64,000 nt of DNA from assembly GCF_029946505.1 (NCBI RefSeq), contig NZ_JARZHG010000035.1:1-64000 (forward strand), read 5' to 3'. Made by a program: the position numbers and the translations under genes. Position 1 is the stretch's first letter; every line of letters begins with the position of its first letter. Shown piece by piece: positions 17,664 to 25,582 of the stretch. Source of the DNA: Polyangium sp. y55x31 (GTDB lineage Bacteria; Myxococcota_A; Polyangia; Polyangiales; Polyangiaceae). A model generated the notes under the pieces. That model did no database searches. It was given only the letters and a program-made list of their open reading frames with translations, and was not told the DNA's origin.

Positions 17664-18983
17664 TTGAACAGCGGGGACATCATCGCCTCGAGATACGTCC
17701 TCGAGCGCCCGCTGGCGAAGGGCGGGATGGGGGCCGTGTGGGTCGCGCGGCACCTCGAGCTCGACGCGCGCGTCGCCCTCAAGGTCATGGCGCCCGAGCA
17801 CGCCGACACCTCGTTCGCGCGGGATCGATTTCAACGGGAAGCGCGGGCCTGCGCGCAGATCCAGCATCCGAACGTCGTGGCCGTACACGATTACGGCGTC
17901 GCGGACGACGTGCCGTTCCTCGTGATGGAGCTGCTCCAGGGCGAGGATCTGCAAACCTGCCTCGCGCGTGAAGGGCGCCTCTCGCTCGCCGCCGCCATTG
18001 CCGTGATCCTGCCCGTCTGCAAGGGCCTCCGGCGCGCGCACGAGCTCGGGATCATTCACCGGGACGTCAAGCCGAGCAACGTCTTCCTCGCGCGTCAGGG
18101 CGAGGATACGGTCATAAAGATTCTCGATTTCGGTGTCGCGAGGGTCACGCACGACGTGGCCGGACAGACGACCCGGACGGGCGTTTTGCTCGGCTCGCCG
18201 AGCTACATGAGCCCCGAGCAGGCCCGCGGAAGGCGCGTGGATCATCGCAGCGATCTCTGGTCGCTCGCCGTCGTCCTTTACGAATGCTTGACGGGCCGGC
18301 TCCCGTTCGGATCGCAGGCGCTCGGGGATCTGCTCATCGAGCTTTGCACCGAGCCGGCCCCTCCGCCCACGAGGATGGCCCCCGACCTGCCCGCCGTCGT
18401 TGATCCTTTTTTCGCGCGGGCGCTCGCGAGGAATCCGGACGATCGATTCCAGAGCGCCGAGGCCTTCGCCGACGCCCTCGCTTCGCTCCGCTCGGGCCTG
18501 CCGAGCCTCACGACCGGGCCGTCCATTGCAATGGCAAGGCCGCCCTCGACGTCCGATGTTTCCCTGGCCCAGACCCCGCCGCCGGCCGCCTCGCCGACCG
18601 CGCCGGGCGTCGCCACCACGATAGGCCTGAGCCGCCCGCGGGCTGCCAAGCTCGTGCTCGGTTTTGCCGTCCCGGTCGTGCTCGTCCTCGGCTCGCTCGT
18701 CGCCTATCGCCTGTTTTCGCCGAAGGAGCCCCTCGAAACGACGGTCGCGGCCCCGACGGAACCATTGCCCGCGCAGCCACCCACAATCGCAGCGCCCACG
18801 GCCAGCACGTCCTCGACGCCGGCCCCCATGGTCGCGCCCACACCTCCGGAATCGACGCCTTCGGCCGCGCCGTCTCCGGACGCGCCGCGGAAGACGCCGC
18901 AGTCCTCCGCGCCTCGCGGCACTTCGAAGCGCCCTTCGCCGCCTTCGTCCACGCCCACGCGCGACCCGACCTTCGGCTTCTGA
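17664..18983 (+). CDS. Membrane-anchored Ser/Thr protein kinase
   Basis: 439 residues: kinase domain about 11-275 with glycine loop AKGGMGAVW, VALKVM lysine, HRDVKPSN (His132, Asp134), DFGVA and GSPSYMSPEQA, all catalytic residues present; then a Pro/Ser/Thr linker and one transmembrane helix at about 330-352, with a Pro/Ser-rich exterior tail. The start is TTG 17664 with GGGAGGGGG ten bases upstream. Just upstream (17548-17580) the 11-bp sequence GGACGCATTTC occurs twice, preceded by the phased palindrome array, so it may have unusual regulation. The following TPR protein is 13 bp downstream and probably co-transcribed. Confidence 0.9.
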   Translation: MNSGDIIASRYVLERPLAKGGMGAVWVARHLELDARVALKVMAPEHADTSFARDRFQREARACAQIQHPNVVAVHDYGVADDVPFLVMELLQGEDLQTCLAREGRLSLAAAIAVILPVCKGLRRAHELGIIHRDVKPSNVFLARQGEDTVIKILDFGVARVTHDVAGQTTRTGVLLGSPSYMSPEQARGRRVDHRSDLWSLAVVLYECLTGRLPFGSQALGDLLIELCTEPAPPPTRMAPDLPAVVDPFFARALARNPDDRFQSAEAFADALASLRSGLPSLTTGPSIAMARPPSTSDVSLAQTPPPAASPTAPGVATTIGLSRPRAAKLVLGFAVPVVLVLGSLVAYRLFSPKEPLETTVAAPTEPLPAQPPTIAAPTASTSSTPAPMVAPTPPESTPSAAPSPDAPRKTPQSSAPRGTSKRPSPPSSTPTRDPTFGF

Positions 18984-18996
18984 ATCGGGAGTTTTC

Positions 18997-19767
18997 ATGC
19001 GCCTTCGTTGGCTCTTTCCTTTCGTTCCCGCCGTCTTCGTCACGCTCACGCCCGCGGTCGCGGACGCGCAGCCGCGACCGGCGAGCGTTCCGGACAAGCG
19101 CGCCATGGCCCTCGAACACGCGCACCAGGGGCTCGACGCTTATCGCGAAGGGCGCTTCGAGGAGGCGTACGGGCACTTTCGCGAGGCCCAGGCGCTTTTC
19201 CCCGCGCCGACGTTGCTCGTGCACATGGCGCGTTGCCAGCGCAGGCTCGGCAAGGTCGTCGAGGCGAAGGCGCTTTATGAAGAGGTCCTCGCCGAGCCCT
19301 TGCCCAAGGACGCGCCGCCCCCGTTCGTGGAGGCCCATCACGACGCCGAGCGCGAGCTCGCCGAAATGGAGGCCAAGCTCGCCGCCGAAAAGAAGGCCAC
19401 CGAGCGCCCCGCGCCCGCGCCGTCGAAAGGATCCATCGTGCCCGGCGTGATCACGCTCGGCGTGGGCGCCGTCGGGCTCGGGGTCGGCGCCGTGACCGGA
19501 GCGCTCTCGATGGCGAAGGTGTCCGATGTCCGCAGCCGCTGCCCGGACGACCATTGCCTTTCGGCGTATCGCGCCGAGGCCGACGAGGCCCGGACGCTCG
19601 GCCACGTGTCGACGGCCGCATTCGTGGTGGGAGGCGTGGCGGCGGCGGCGGGCGTGGTCTTGCTCGTGCTCCGTCCGGGGGGCACGACGGGCGCTTCGAC
19701 GGGCGCCGTGAAGGATCTCCGCGTCTCCGTGGGGATCGGCCGGGCGGACATCCAATTTCATTATTGA
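18997..19767 (+). CDS. Secreted or periplasmic TPR protein with C-terminal membrane helices
   Basis: 256 residues: signal peptide ending at about VADAQ (residue 24), two TPR-like helical pairs (about 36-115; ALEHAHQGLDAYREGRFEEAYGHF split as AYREGRFEEAYGHF and MARCQRRLGKVVEAKALYEE), a charged linker, and two hydrophobic segments (about 143-170 and 203-225). This is the architecture of the many myxobacterial proteins found next to Ser/Thr kinases, and the gene follows the kinase by 13 bp. It likely acts with that kinase in the envelope; the partner and ligand are unknown. Confidence 0.8.
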   Translation: MRLRWLFPFVPAVFVTLTPAVADAQPRPASVPDKRAMALEHAHQGLDAYREGRFEEAYGHFREAQALFPAPTLLVHMARCQRRLGKVVEAKALYEEVLAEPLPKDAPPPFVEAHHDAERELAEMEAKLAAEKKATERPAPAPSKGSIVPGVITLGVGAVGLGVGAVTGALSMAKVSDVRSRCPDDHCLSAYRAEADEARTLGHVSTAAFVVGGVAAAAGVVLLVLRPGGTTGASTGAVKDLRVSVGIGRADIQFHY

Positions 19768-19776
19768 GGGGCGGTC

Positions 19777-20496
19777 ATGCAGTTGTTTTCAAGCGCGCCG
19801 GCGCGCCGGGGCCTCGGCGCCCTGCTCGGGGCGATCGGGCTCCAGGGGGCGCTCGGGTGCAATTCGATCACGGGGGTCGACGCGCTTCGATTCGAGGCGT
19901 GCGCGCCGAGCTTCACGAGCCTGGCCGCGACGGACGATCACGGTGGACCCGGGGGAAGCCCGTTTCTGGACGAATGCCCGGAGGGCGAGGTCCTCTTGGG
20001 CCTGCGGAGCGGCATGAACGGGCCCTTCGTGTCGGGCATCATCGCCATTTGCGGGGCGGTGCACGTCTCGGAGACCCACCCCTATACGATTACCCTCGCG
20101 TCGGGCACCCCCCTCACGGTCATGCATGGCTTCACGGGGACCACGGACCCGCACATGTGCCCGCCGGACACGGTGGTCGTCGGGTTCGAGGGCACGACCG
20201 GGCCATTCGGGGACGCCGCCCAGCCCGTCGTATCGAGCCTCCGGCTCCATTGCGCGCCGCTCCGCGCGGGCGGCACGCCCGAAGCGCCGTCGCTTTCGCT
20301 CGGGGAGAGCACGCGCACGGAATCATTCGGCGGCGTGGAGGAGAAGGGAGAGGCCTTCGAGCCGATATCTTGCCCGCCGAACCAGGTCGCGCGGGCCATT
20401 CTCGGGCGCTCGGGCGCGCTCGTCGACGCGTTTGCCCTCGGCTGCGCGGAGCCCTCGCTCACCTGTCCCGCGTCCCGCGCCGCTTCGGAGGAATGA
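19777..20496 (+). CDS. Putative lipoprotein preceding the VgrG gene
   Basis: 239 residues with an N-terminal signal and lipobox (LQGALGC). The mature part has internal similarity between a first block (CPEGEVLLGLRSGMNGPFVS, then CGAV), a second (CPPDTVVVGFEGTTGPF, then LHC) and a third (CPPNQVARAILGRSGALVD, then LGC): three Cys-bounded beta-type repeats of roughly 60 residues. I recognise no named family. It ends one base before the VgrG start, so it may belong to the T6SS operon or merely precede it. Confidence 0.75.
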   Translation: MQLFSSAPARRGLGALLGAIGLQGALGCNSITGVDALRFEACAPSFTSLAATDDHGGPGGSPFLDECPEGEVLLGLRSGMNGPFVSGIIAICGAVHVSETHPYTITLASGTPLTVMHGFTGTTDPHMCPPDTVVVGFEGTTGPFGDAAQPVVSSLRLHCAPLRAGGTPEAPSLSLGESTRTESFGGVEEKGEAFEPISCPPNQVARAILGRSGALVDAFALGCAEPSLTCPASRAASEE

Positions 20497-20497
20497 C

Positions 20498-22534
20498 ATG
20501 CGTGGCTTCCGCTTGATCTTCGAATCTTTCAAGCCCAAAACCCCGCGGGAGGATCTCTCCGTCCGCACCTTCTCGGTGCGCGAGGCGATCTCCGAGCCGT
20601 TCGAGATCTCCATCATGGCGCGCTCCCACGACGCCAGCATCGACCTCGAGGCCATCGTGGGCAAACCCGCCGCCTTCGTGATGGAACGCGGCGACCATTT
20701 TGCCATCGGCCAGGCGCGCCGCCGGTGGGAGGGCATCTGCACGCACATCGAGCAGGTGCGCGTCGAGGATTCGGAGACCGGCGAGTCCACCTACACGCTG
20801 ACGATCATGCCCAAGCTGTGGCTGCTCGGGCAGCGGCTCGGGTATCGGGTCTTCCAGCACGTGTCCATCCCGGACATCGTCGACAAGCTCCTCGGGGAAT
20901 GGAAAATCCAGCACAAGTGGGCCATCGATCGGGGGGCGTATCCTCGGCTCGAATATCGGGTCCAGTATGGCGAGAGCGAGCTTTCGTTCCTGTCGCGCCT
21001 CTTGGAGGAGGCCGGCATTGCGTTCACGTTCCCCGACGAGGACGGCGCCGGCACCATGCTCCAGTTCTCGGACGCGCTCGCGGCGGGCAAGCCGCACCCG
21101 CGCTCGCCCTTGACCTTCGACGACGCGCCGAACCGCACCGCGCCGAAAGAATACGTCACGGCCGTGCAGATGAGCCATCGCGTGCGGCCCGGCGCGTACG
21201 TCGTGCGCGACCACGATTTCCGCCGTCCGGACTTTCCGAGCCAGGGCGAGGCCCCGCCCGCGAAGGATCCGGAGCACCGGTACGAGCAATACCATTACCA
21301 CCCGGGCGCGCTGCTCGTCGAGACGACGAAAGGCGCCGGCGCCACGCCCGTCGCCGACGACAAGGGGACGGCGCGGCGCGACGAGGGATTTGGCATCACC
21401 CGCGCCACGCAGAGCCTCCATGCGGAGCGGCACGAGAAGCGGGTCGTCACGTACGCGACCAACTCGATGATCCTCGCGCCGGGGATCATTTTCATGATCC
21501 AGGACCACCCGCACCAGGCGTTCGCGCAGCAGCGGCTCCTGGTGACGGAGTTCAACCTCTCGGGCAGCGTCGTGACGGAATGGGAGATGAGCGGCCGCGC
21601 GGTGTTCGCGGCCGATCCTTACCGGCCGCCGATGACGACCCCCAAGCCGCGCGCGCTCGGAATGGAGAGCGCGGTGGTGGTCGGGCCGCGGGGCCAGGAG
21701 ATTCATACCGACGAATTCGGCCGGATCCGGGTCCAGTTTCCCTGGGATCGGGAGGGCAAAAACGACGACGACAGCTCGTGCTGGATCCGCGTGAGCCAGG
21801 GCTGGGCAGGGACGGGGATGGGATCGATCACGATTCCCCGCGTGGGGCAGGAGGTGCTCGTGGGGTTCCTCGGCGGTGATCCGGATCAGCCGGTCGTGGT
21901 CGGGCGGGTCTTCAATGGGAAGAACCTCGTGCCGTACAAGCTGCCCGAGCACAAGACGCGGAGCACGCTGAAGAGCGCGTCGTCGCCCGGCGGCAATGGC
22001 TCGAACGAGATCATGTTCGAGGACGCGCGAGGAAAAGAGCTCGTGTACGTGCAGGCGCAACGCGACCTCTACGCGCGAGTGCTCGGGGACGAGCACGAGA
22101 ACATCCAGGGCAATCACCGCGTGCTCGTCGGCAGGCGCCAGGACATCGTGATCAAGGCGGAGAAAAAGGAGCTCGTCGCCGGGCGGAGTGATTTGCACGT
22201 GCAAGGCGACGAGCGCCGGCAGGTGGACGGCAAGGTATCGATCACGGTGGGCGGGAGCCGGCACGAGAAGGCAGCGCAAAGCCACGCCGTCGAGGCCGGG
22301 CAGGAGATTCACCTCGCGGCGGGCTCGTCGGTCGTGATCGAGGGCGCGCTCGACCTGACGCTGAAGGGGCCCGGGGGGTTCATTCGAATCGATGCGGGTG
22401 GGGTTTCCATCGTGGGAAACATGGTGCGAATCAACAGCGGGGGCATGCCCGGCGCGGGGAGCGGGGCACGCCCGGACGCGCCCGAAGATGCCATCGAGGC
22501 GGTGGTGGACGTGCCCGGCGCGGGCGCGCCGTGA
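20498..22534 (+). CDS. vgrG: Type VI secretion spike protein VgrG
   Basis: 678 residues. The N-terminal gp27-like domain includes YVTRAVQ-type elements (RVQYGESELSFLSRLLEEAG, split as RVQYGESELSF and RLLEEAGIAF); the gp5/OB-fold follows with EIHTDEFGRIRVQFPWDREG and WIRVSQGWAG; the C-terminal beta-helix runs from about 470 with DLYARVLGDEHENI. There is no C-terminal effector extension: it stops after the triangular helix. The ATG at 20498 is preceded by GGAGGAATGAC. VgrG caps the T6SS tube and carries the effectors encoded just downstream. No structural T6SS genes (TssB, TssC, ClpV) lie in the window, so this is an orphan VgrG cluster. Confidence 0.95.
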   Translation: MRGFRLIFESFKPKTPREDLSVRTFSVREAISEPFEISIMARSHDASIDLEAIVGKPAAFVMERGDHFAIGQARRRWEGICTHIEQVRVEDSETGESTYTLTIMPKLWLLGQRLGYRVFQHVSIPDIVDKLLGEWKIQHKWAIDRGAYPRLEYRVQYGESELSFLSRLLEEAGIAFTFPDEDGAGTMLQFSDALAAGKPHPRSPLTFDDAPNRTAPKEYVTAVQMSHRVRPGAYVVRDHDFRRPDFPSQGEAPPAKDPEHRYEQYHYHPGALLVETTKGAGATPVADDKGTARRDEGFGITRATQSLHAERHEKRVVTYATNSMILAPGIIFMIQDHPHQAFAQQRLLVTEFNLSGSVVTEWEMSGRAVFAADPYRPPMTTPKPRALGMESAVVVGPRGQEIHTDEFGRIRVQFPWDREGKNDDDSSCWIRVSQGWAGTGMGSITIPRVGQEVLVGFLGGDPDQPVVVGRVFNGKNLVPYKLPEHKTRSTLKSASSPGGNGSNEIMFEDARGKELVYVQAQRDLYARVLGDEHENIQGNHRVLVGRRQDIVIKAEKKELVAGRSDLHVQGDERRQVDGKVSITVGGSRHEKAAQSHAVEAGQEIHLAAGSSVVIEGALDLTLKGPGGFIRIDAGGVSIVGNMVRINSGGMPGAGSGARPDAPEDAIEAVVDVPGAGAP

Positions 22535-22550
22535 ATCGAGGAGGGGGACG

Positions 22551-22892
22551 ATGCCGCCTGCTGCACGCGTGACCGATTTGCATGTATGTCCTTTGATGCC
22601 GGCGGGTGGGCCCGTCGTGGCGCCTTGTGATCCGCGGGTGCTCATCGGGAACATGCCCGCGGCGCGCCTCGGCGACGTGGCGACGTGCGCGGGGCCGCCG
22701 GACGTGATTGTCGCGGGAGACCCGACGGTGCTGATCGGATATCGGCCGGCGGCGCGGCTCGGGGATCCGACGGCGCGCGGCGGGACGATCACGATGGGGT
22801 GTCCGAACGTGCTGATCGGCACGTCGGCGCAGGCACGGACGCTCGAACGCGCGGCGAAGGACGGGACGCCGCTTTGCGAGCCATGCGAGTGA
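22551..22892 (+). CDS. PAAR-domain T6SS spike tip protein
   Basis: 113 residues consisting only of a PAAR repeat domain: MPPAARVTDLHVCP, repeated PAARLGD motifs (twice), GPPDVIVAGDPTVLIG and a metal-binding set of His/Cys residues. PAAR sharpens the VgrG trimer and can carry effectors. It lies 16 bp after vgrG with a GGAGGGGG ribosome site and overlaps the next gene by 10 bp, so these genes form one operon. Confidence 0.93.
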   Translation: MPPAARVTDLHVCPLMPAGGPVVAPCDPRVLIGNMPAARLGDVATCAGPPDVIVAGDPTVLIGYRPAARLGDPTARGGTITMGCPNVLIGTSAQARTLERAAKDGTPLCEPCE

Positions 22893-23716
22893 TCGTCGAG
22901 GTGCAATGGGGCCGGCTCGCCTCGCAGCGGGCGGCGATCACGCCCGGCGGATCGCTGCGCGTGGGGCGGACGGAGGTCTCCGATTTCGTGGTCTCGCACG
23001 ATCGGCGAATGTCGGGCCGCCATTTCGAGGTGTCGTGGGACGGGGCGTGTTGCCTCGTGCGGGATCTCGGGAGCGACACGGGGACGTGGCTCGATGGTCG
23101 GGCGGTGGCCGAGGGGGAGGCGCGGAACGCATCGTGGATTCGCGCCGGGGATACGGTGTTCATGGTCTTTTTCGAAGGAGCGACCTCGCGCCCGCGGCCG
23201 GCGGATTCGCCCGAGGTGGCCGCGCGAAAGGAGCAGGCGCTTTCCGTATTGCGATCCGAAAAGACGCCGCTGTTCGCACTCCTCGACGCGGCACGTGATC
23301 TGCGAATCCGTGAGCTCTTGCGAGAATCCGTCGACGACTCCCGTTCGCTTTACGAAGGCACGCAAGGCGACGCGCTCGCCGACGTGGCCCCGTATCTCGT
23401 GCGGCTGTCGGGGGAAAGCGCGCTGAGGGAAAACCTCGTTGCCGAGGGATGGGGCCGGAGCTGGGGCGTGTACCTGACGAGCGCGCGTCCCCTCGCGGAC
23501 GTACGGCGGCATTTACGGCGGCTCACGATGGTCGAGGCGGAGGGCGAGACGAAGCGGCTCTACTTCCGGTTTCAGGATCCGCGCGTGCTCCGGCGATTTT
23601 TGGCGATGAGCCATACGCGACAGCGAGCGGAGATGTTTGGCTCGATGATCGAGGCATTCTTGATGGAGGGGGAGCAAGGCGAGGTCATTCGCGCCTCGCG
23701 CCCATCGGCGACATGA
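22883..23716 (+). CDS. FHA-DUF4123 fusion, T6SS effector chaperone
   Basis: 277 residues. Residues about 22-95 form an FHA domain (SLRVGRTEVSDFVVSHDRRMS with GRHFE and GSDTGTWLDGR), a phosphothreonine reader. Residues about 125-265 match DUF4123 (LFALLDAARD, SLYEGTQGD, PYLVRL, GWGRSWGVYLTS, RFQDPRVLRRFLA). DUF4123 proteins (TEC/Tap-1) load effectors onto VgrG; the FHA addition suggests phosphorylation-dependent loading. It starts inside the PAAR gene and its stop overlaps the effector's ATG (ATGA), so chaperone and effector are translationally coupled. Confidence 0.85.
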   Translation: MRVIVEVQWGRLASQRAAITPGGSLRVGRTEVSDFVVSHDRRMSGRHFEVSWDGACCLVRDLGSDTGTWLDGRAVAEGEARNASWIRAGDTVFMVFFEGATSRPRPADSPEVAARKEQALSVLRSEKTPLFALLDAARDLRIRELLRESVDDSRSLYEGTQGDALADVAPYLVRLSGESALRENLVAEGWGRSWGVYLTSARPLADVRRHLRRLTMVEAEGETKRLYFRFQDPRVLRRFLAMSHTRQRAEMFGSMIEAFLMEGEQGEVIRASRPSAT

Positions 23717-24831
23717 GGTTCACGGGGGATCAGATAGCGCAATGGGAGGTCCGGGAGTTGAGCATCCAGCGGTGCGCGCGTGGCCCCACACGGATCCGCG
23801 GCGCTCCCGTGTACCAGCGGGAATCGTTCGTGTACCAAGGAGAACCACGCACGCGTCCTTTGGGCGTGACCTTCGAGCTCGGGAGCACGGCGCGGGGACA
23901 GAAGCGCTCACGCGAGGAGCTCGAACCGCCGCTCGCGCTCGTGGGGCCTGGCGGCGCGGCCGATCCGATGGTCTTTCACATGGATCGATTCCACCTCGTC
24001 GCGCACCGGTGGGGCGGGAGCAAGAACAGTGAAAACCTGGTCCCGGCCTACGCCGGGTTCAACCGGACGGAATGGGGCAACTTCGAGGACGCCATCGACC
24101 AGGCCGTGCAGGCGCGCGGCGACCCCGTGCGGGTGACGATCACCCTCGGCTACGACGACCAGAGAGATCCACGCGTGCCCGTGCGCCTTCACGTGAGGGT
24201 CGAGCAGGAGCTCCTCGAGGGCGTCTTCGTGCAGCGCCACAACGGCTGGTTCGTACCGACGCCCCCGACGGCGCAACGCGCCGAGGACCGGTGGCTCGAA
24301 GCGTTGATTGCGCAGCATCATGACGCCTTCGTGAACTCGGGCTTCAGCGCGCACATGCTCGCTGATCCATCGGGCATGCCGCTCAACCTCCCGAATGAGC
24401 CCGGCCGCCACGCCATCCTGGATTATTTGCACGTGAATGGGCACCTGGCGGGGACGGCTGCGGCGAACGTGACGCTCGGAAACAACAAGGAGTTCACGGC
24501 TGCGCAGCGGGATCTGATCCTCATGCACAACCGTATCCTCAACCGAAGCGGATTCGTGGTCTCGGAATCACCCACGGACCCCGCGCATGGCTGGCCCGCG
24601 CCGCCGGGCCGCCCGCCCGGCACGCTCCTCGACGGCAGCACGCACGCCGCGCCGCAGGTCGATCACATGTTTCCCCAGGCGCACAACGGCTCCAACGCGT
24701 ACAGCAACGCGATGGTGATGAGCGCGCAGCACAACAACGAAAAACGAAACAGCGTGACGCCCGACGTCCAGGCGGAGGCCGCGCTCAACCGGCGACGCTC
24801 CGAGCGACCGCGCCGCGGACCGCCGGGGTGA
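23713..24831 (+). CDS. Probable T6SS nuclease effector with two nuclease-like motifs
   Basis: 372 residues. Around residue 94 the block HLVAHRWGGSKNSENLVP, then NRTEWGNFED, resembles the DNA/RNA non-specific endonuclease toxin fold (Endonuclea_NS_2 type: H-x-x-x-x-R-x-GG, ENL, N, W, E). Near the C-terminus DHMFPQAHNG (Asp317, His318), followed by NAMVMSAQHNNEKRN, resembles an HNH nuclease. The start ATG 23713 overlaps the chaperone's stop. Position directly after VgrG, PAAR and a DUF4123 chaperone makes an effector role likely. There is no signal peptide, and no gene that looks like an immunity protein follows; the next gene is convergent and 7 bp away. Confidence 0.75.
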   Translation: MRFTGDQIAQWEVRELSIQRCARGPTRIRGAPVYQRESFVYQGEPRTRPLGVTFELGSTARGQKRSREELEPPLALVGPGGAADPMVFHMDRFHLVAHRWGGSKNSENLVPAYAGFNRTEWGNFEDAIDQAVQARGDPVRVTITLGYDDQRDPRVPVRLHVRVEQELLEGVFVQRHNGWFVPTPPTAQRAEDRWLEALIAQHHDAFVNSGFSAHMLADPSGMPLNLPNEPGRHAILDYLHVNGHLAGTAAANVTLGNNKEFTAAQRDLILMHNRILNRSGFVVSESPTDPAHGWPAPPGRPPGTLLDGSTHAAPQVDHMFPQAHNGSNAYSNAMVMSAQHNNEKRNSVTPDVQAEAALNRRRSERPRRGPPG

Positions 24832-24838
24832 GACCGAT

Positions 24839-25576
24839 TCAGGCCACGCGCCGGCTCGCGCGGTGCGTGCAGCCCTGGCATTCGATCGCGCCGAACAGGC
24901 TGTCCCCGAGAGATCCTCCCGGCGAATTGAGCACCTTTTCGAGCGTCGTCCACGCGACCATCGTGTCGCGATGGGGAGCGTTCGGATCGCGGTAGTAGAC
25001 GTTGTTCATGGCCTCGTCGACGCCCGTGACGACAATGGCGTGCAGGCCGCCCACGCGGCATTTCGTCTCGATCTTGTAGACGTAGCGGTCGTTCGTCAGA
25101 GGGTCCTGCACGTAATCGTTTTCCAAGGTATCCCCGAGCCGGTGAATCGAGGCGTACAAAGGCCCGTGGGCGTCGAGCATCTCGGCGACGAACGACGGGC
25201 CGTAGGCGTGGTTGCCGAGCGGCAGGGGCCGGACGACGTCGCGGAAGAACGCGTCGAGGATGTCGAAGCGATGCGTCGAGGGGCTGCTCTGGAGCTTGTT
25301 CCGCGCCTCGCGCAGCAGCGCGCGCCGGTGTCCGTCCGGCTCGCGTTGCATCATCTGGGTCAATCGCAGGACGACGGCGGGGTTGTCGTAGCGCTTTCGC
25401 TCGGCCGCGAGCTGGCTGATGACCTGCCGCACGAGGTGGAGCGCGCGCCACTCATGTTCGAGGCGCTCGGCCGCGCCGATGAGCCCGTGGAAGCGGAGCA
25501 TCATCTTGGCCGCGTAATACCAGCACGTGGGCCCCTTTTGCGCCGCGACTTCGGGGATTCCGTAAAGAATCGACAT
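24839..25576 (-). CDS. Papain-like cysteine protease, probable second T6SS effector
   Basis: 245 residues. QKGPTCWYYAAKMM (residues 14-27) is the classic oxyanion Gln plus nucleophile Cys of a papain-like (C39/C70-like, AvrRpt2-type) protease; VGGLHAIVVTGVD carries the catalytic His and YYRDPN the Asp/Asn. No signal peptide. It is encoded just after a DUF2169 gene (6 bp gap) and converges on the nuclease effector gene. Proteases of this type are used as toxins delivered by several secretion systems; cargo of the adjacent VgrG is the simplest role. It could instead process the DUF2169 protein. Confidence 0.75.
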   Translation of the reverse strand: MSILYGIPEVAAQKGPTCWYYAAKMMLRFHGLIGAAERLEHEWRALHLVRQVISQLAAERKRYDNPAVVLRLTQMMQREPDGHRRALLREARNKLQSSPSTHRFDILDAFFRDVVRPLPLGNHAYGPSFVAEMLDAHGPLYASIHRLGDTLENDYVQDPLTNDRYVYKIETKCRVGGLHAIVVTGVDEAMNNVYYRDPNAPHRDTMVAWTTLEKVLNSPGGSLGDSLFGAIECQGCTHRASRRVA

Positions 25577-25582
25577 GTGCCG

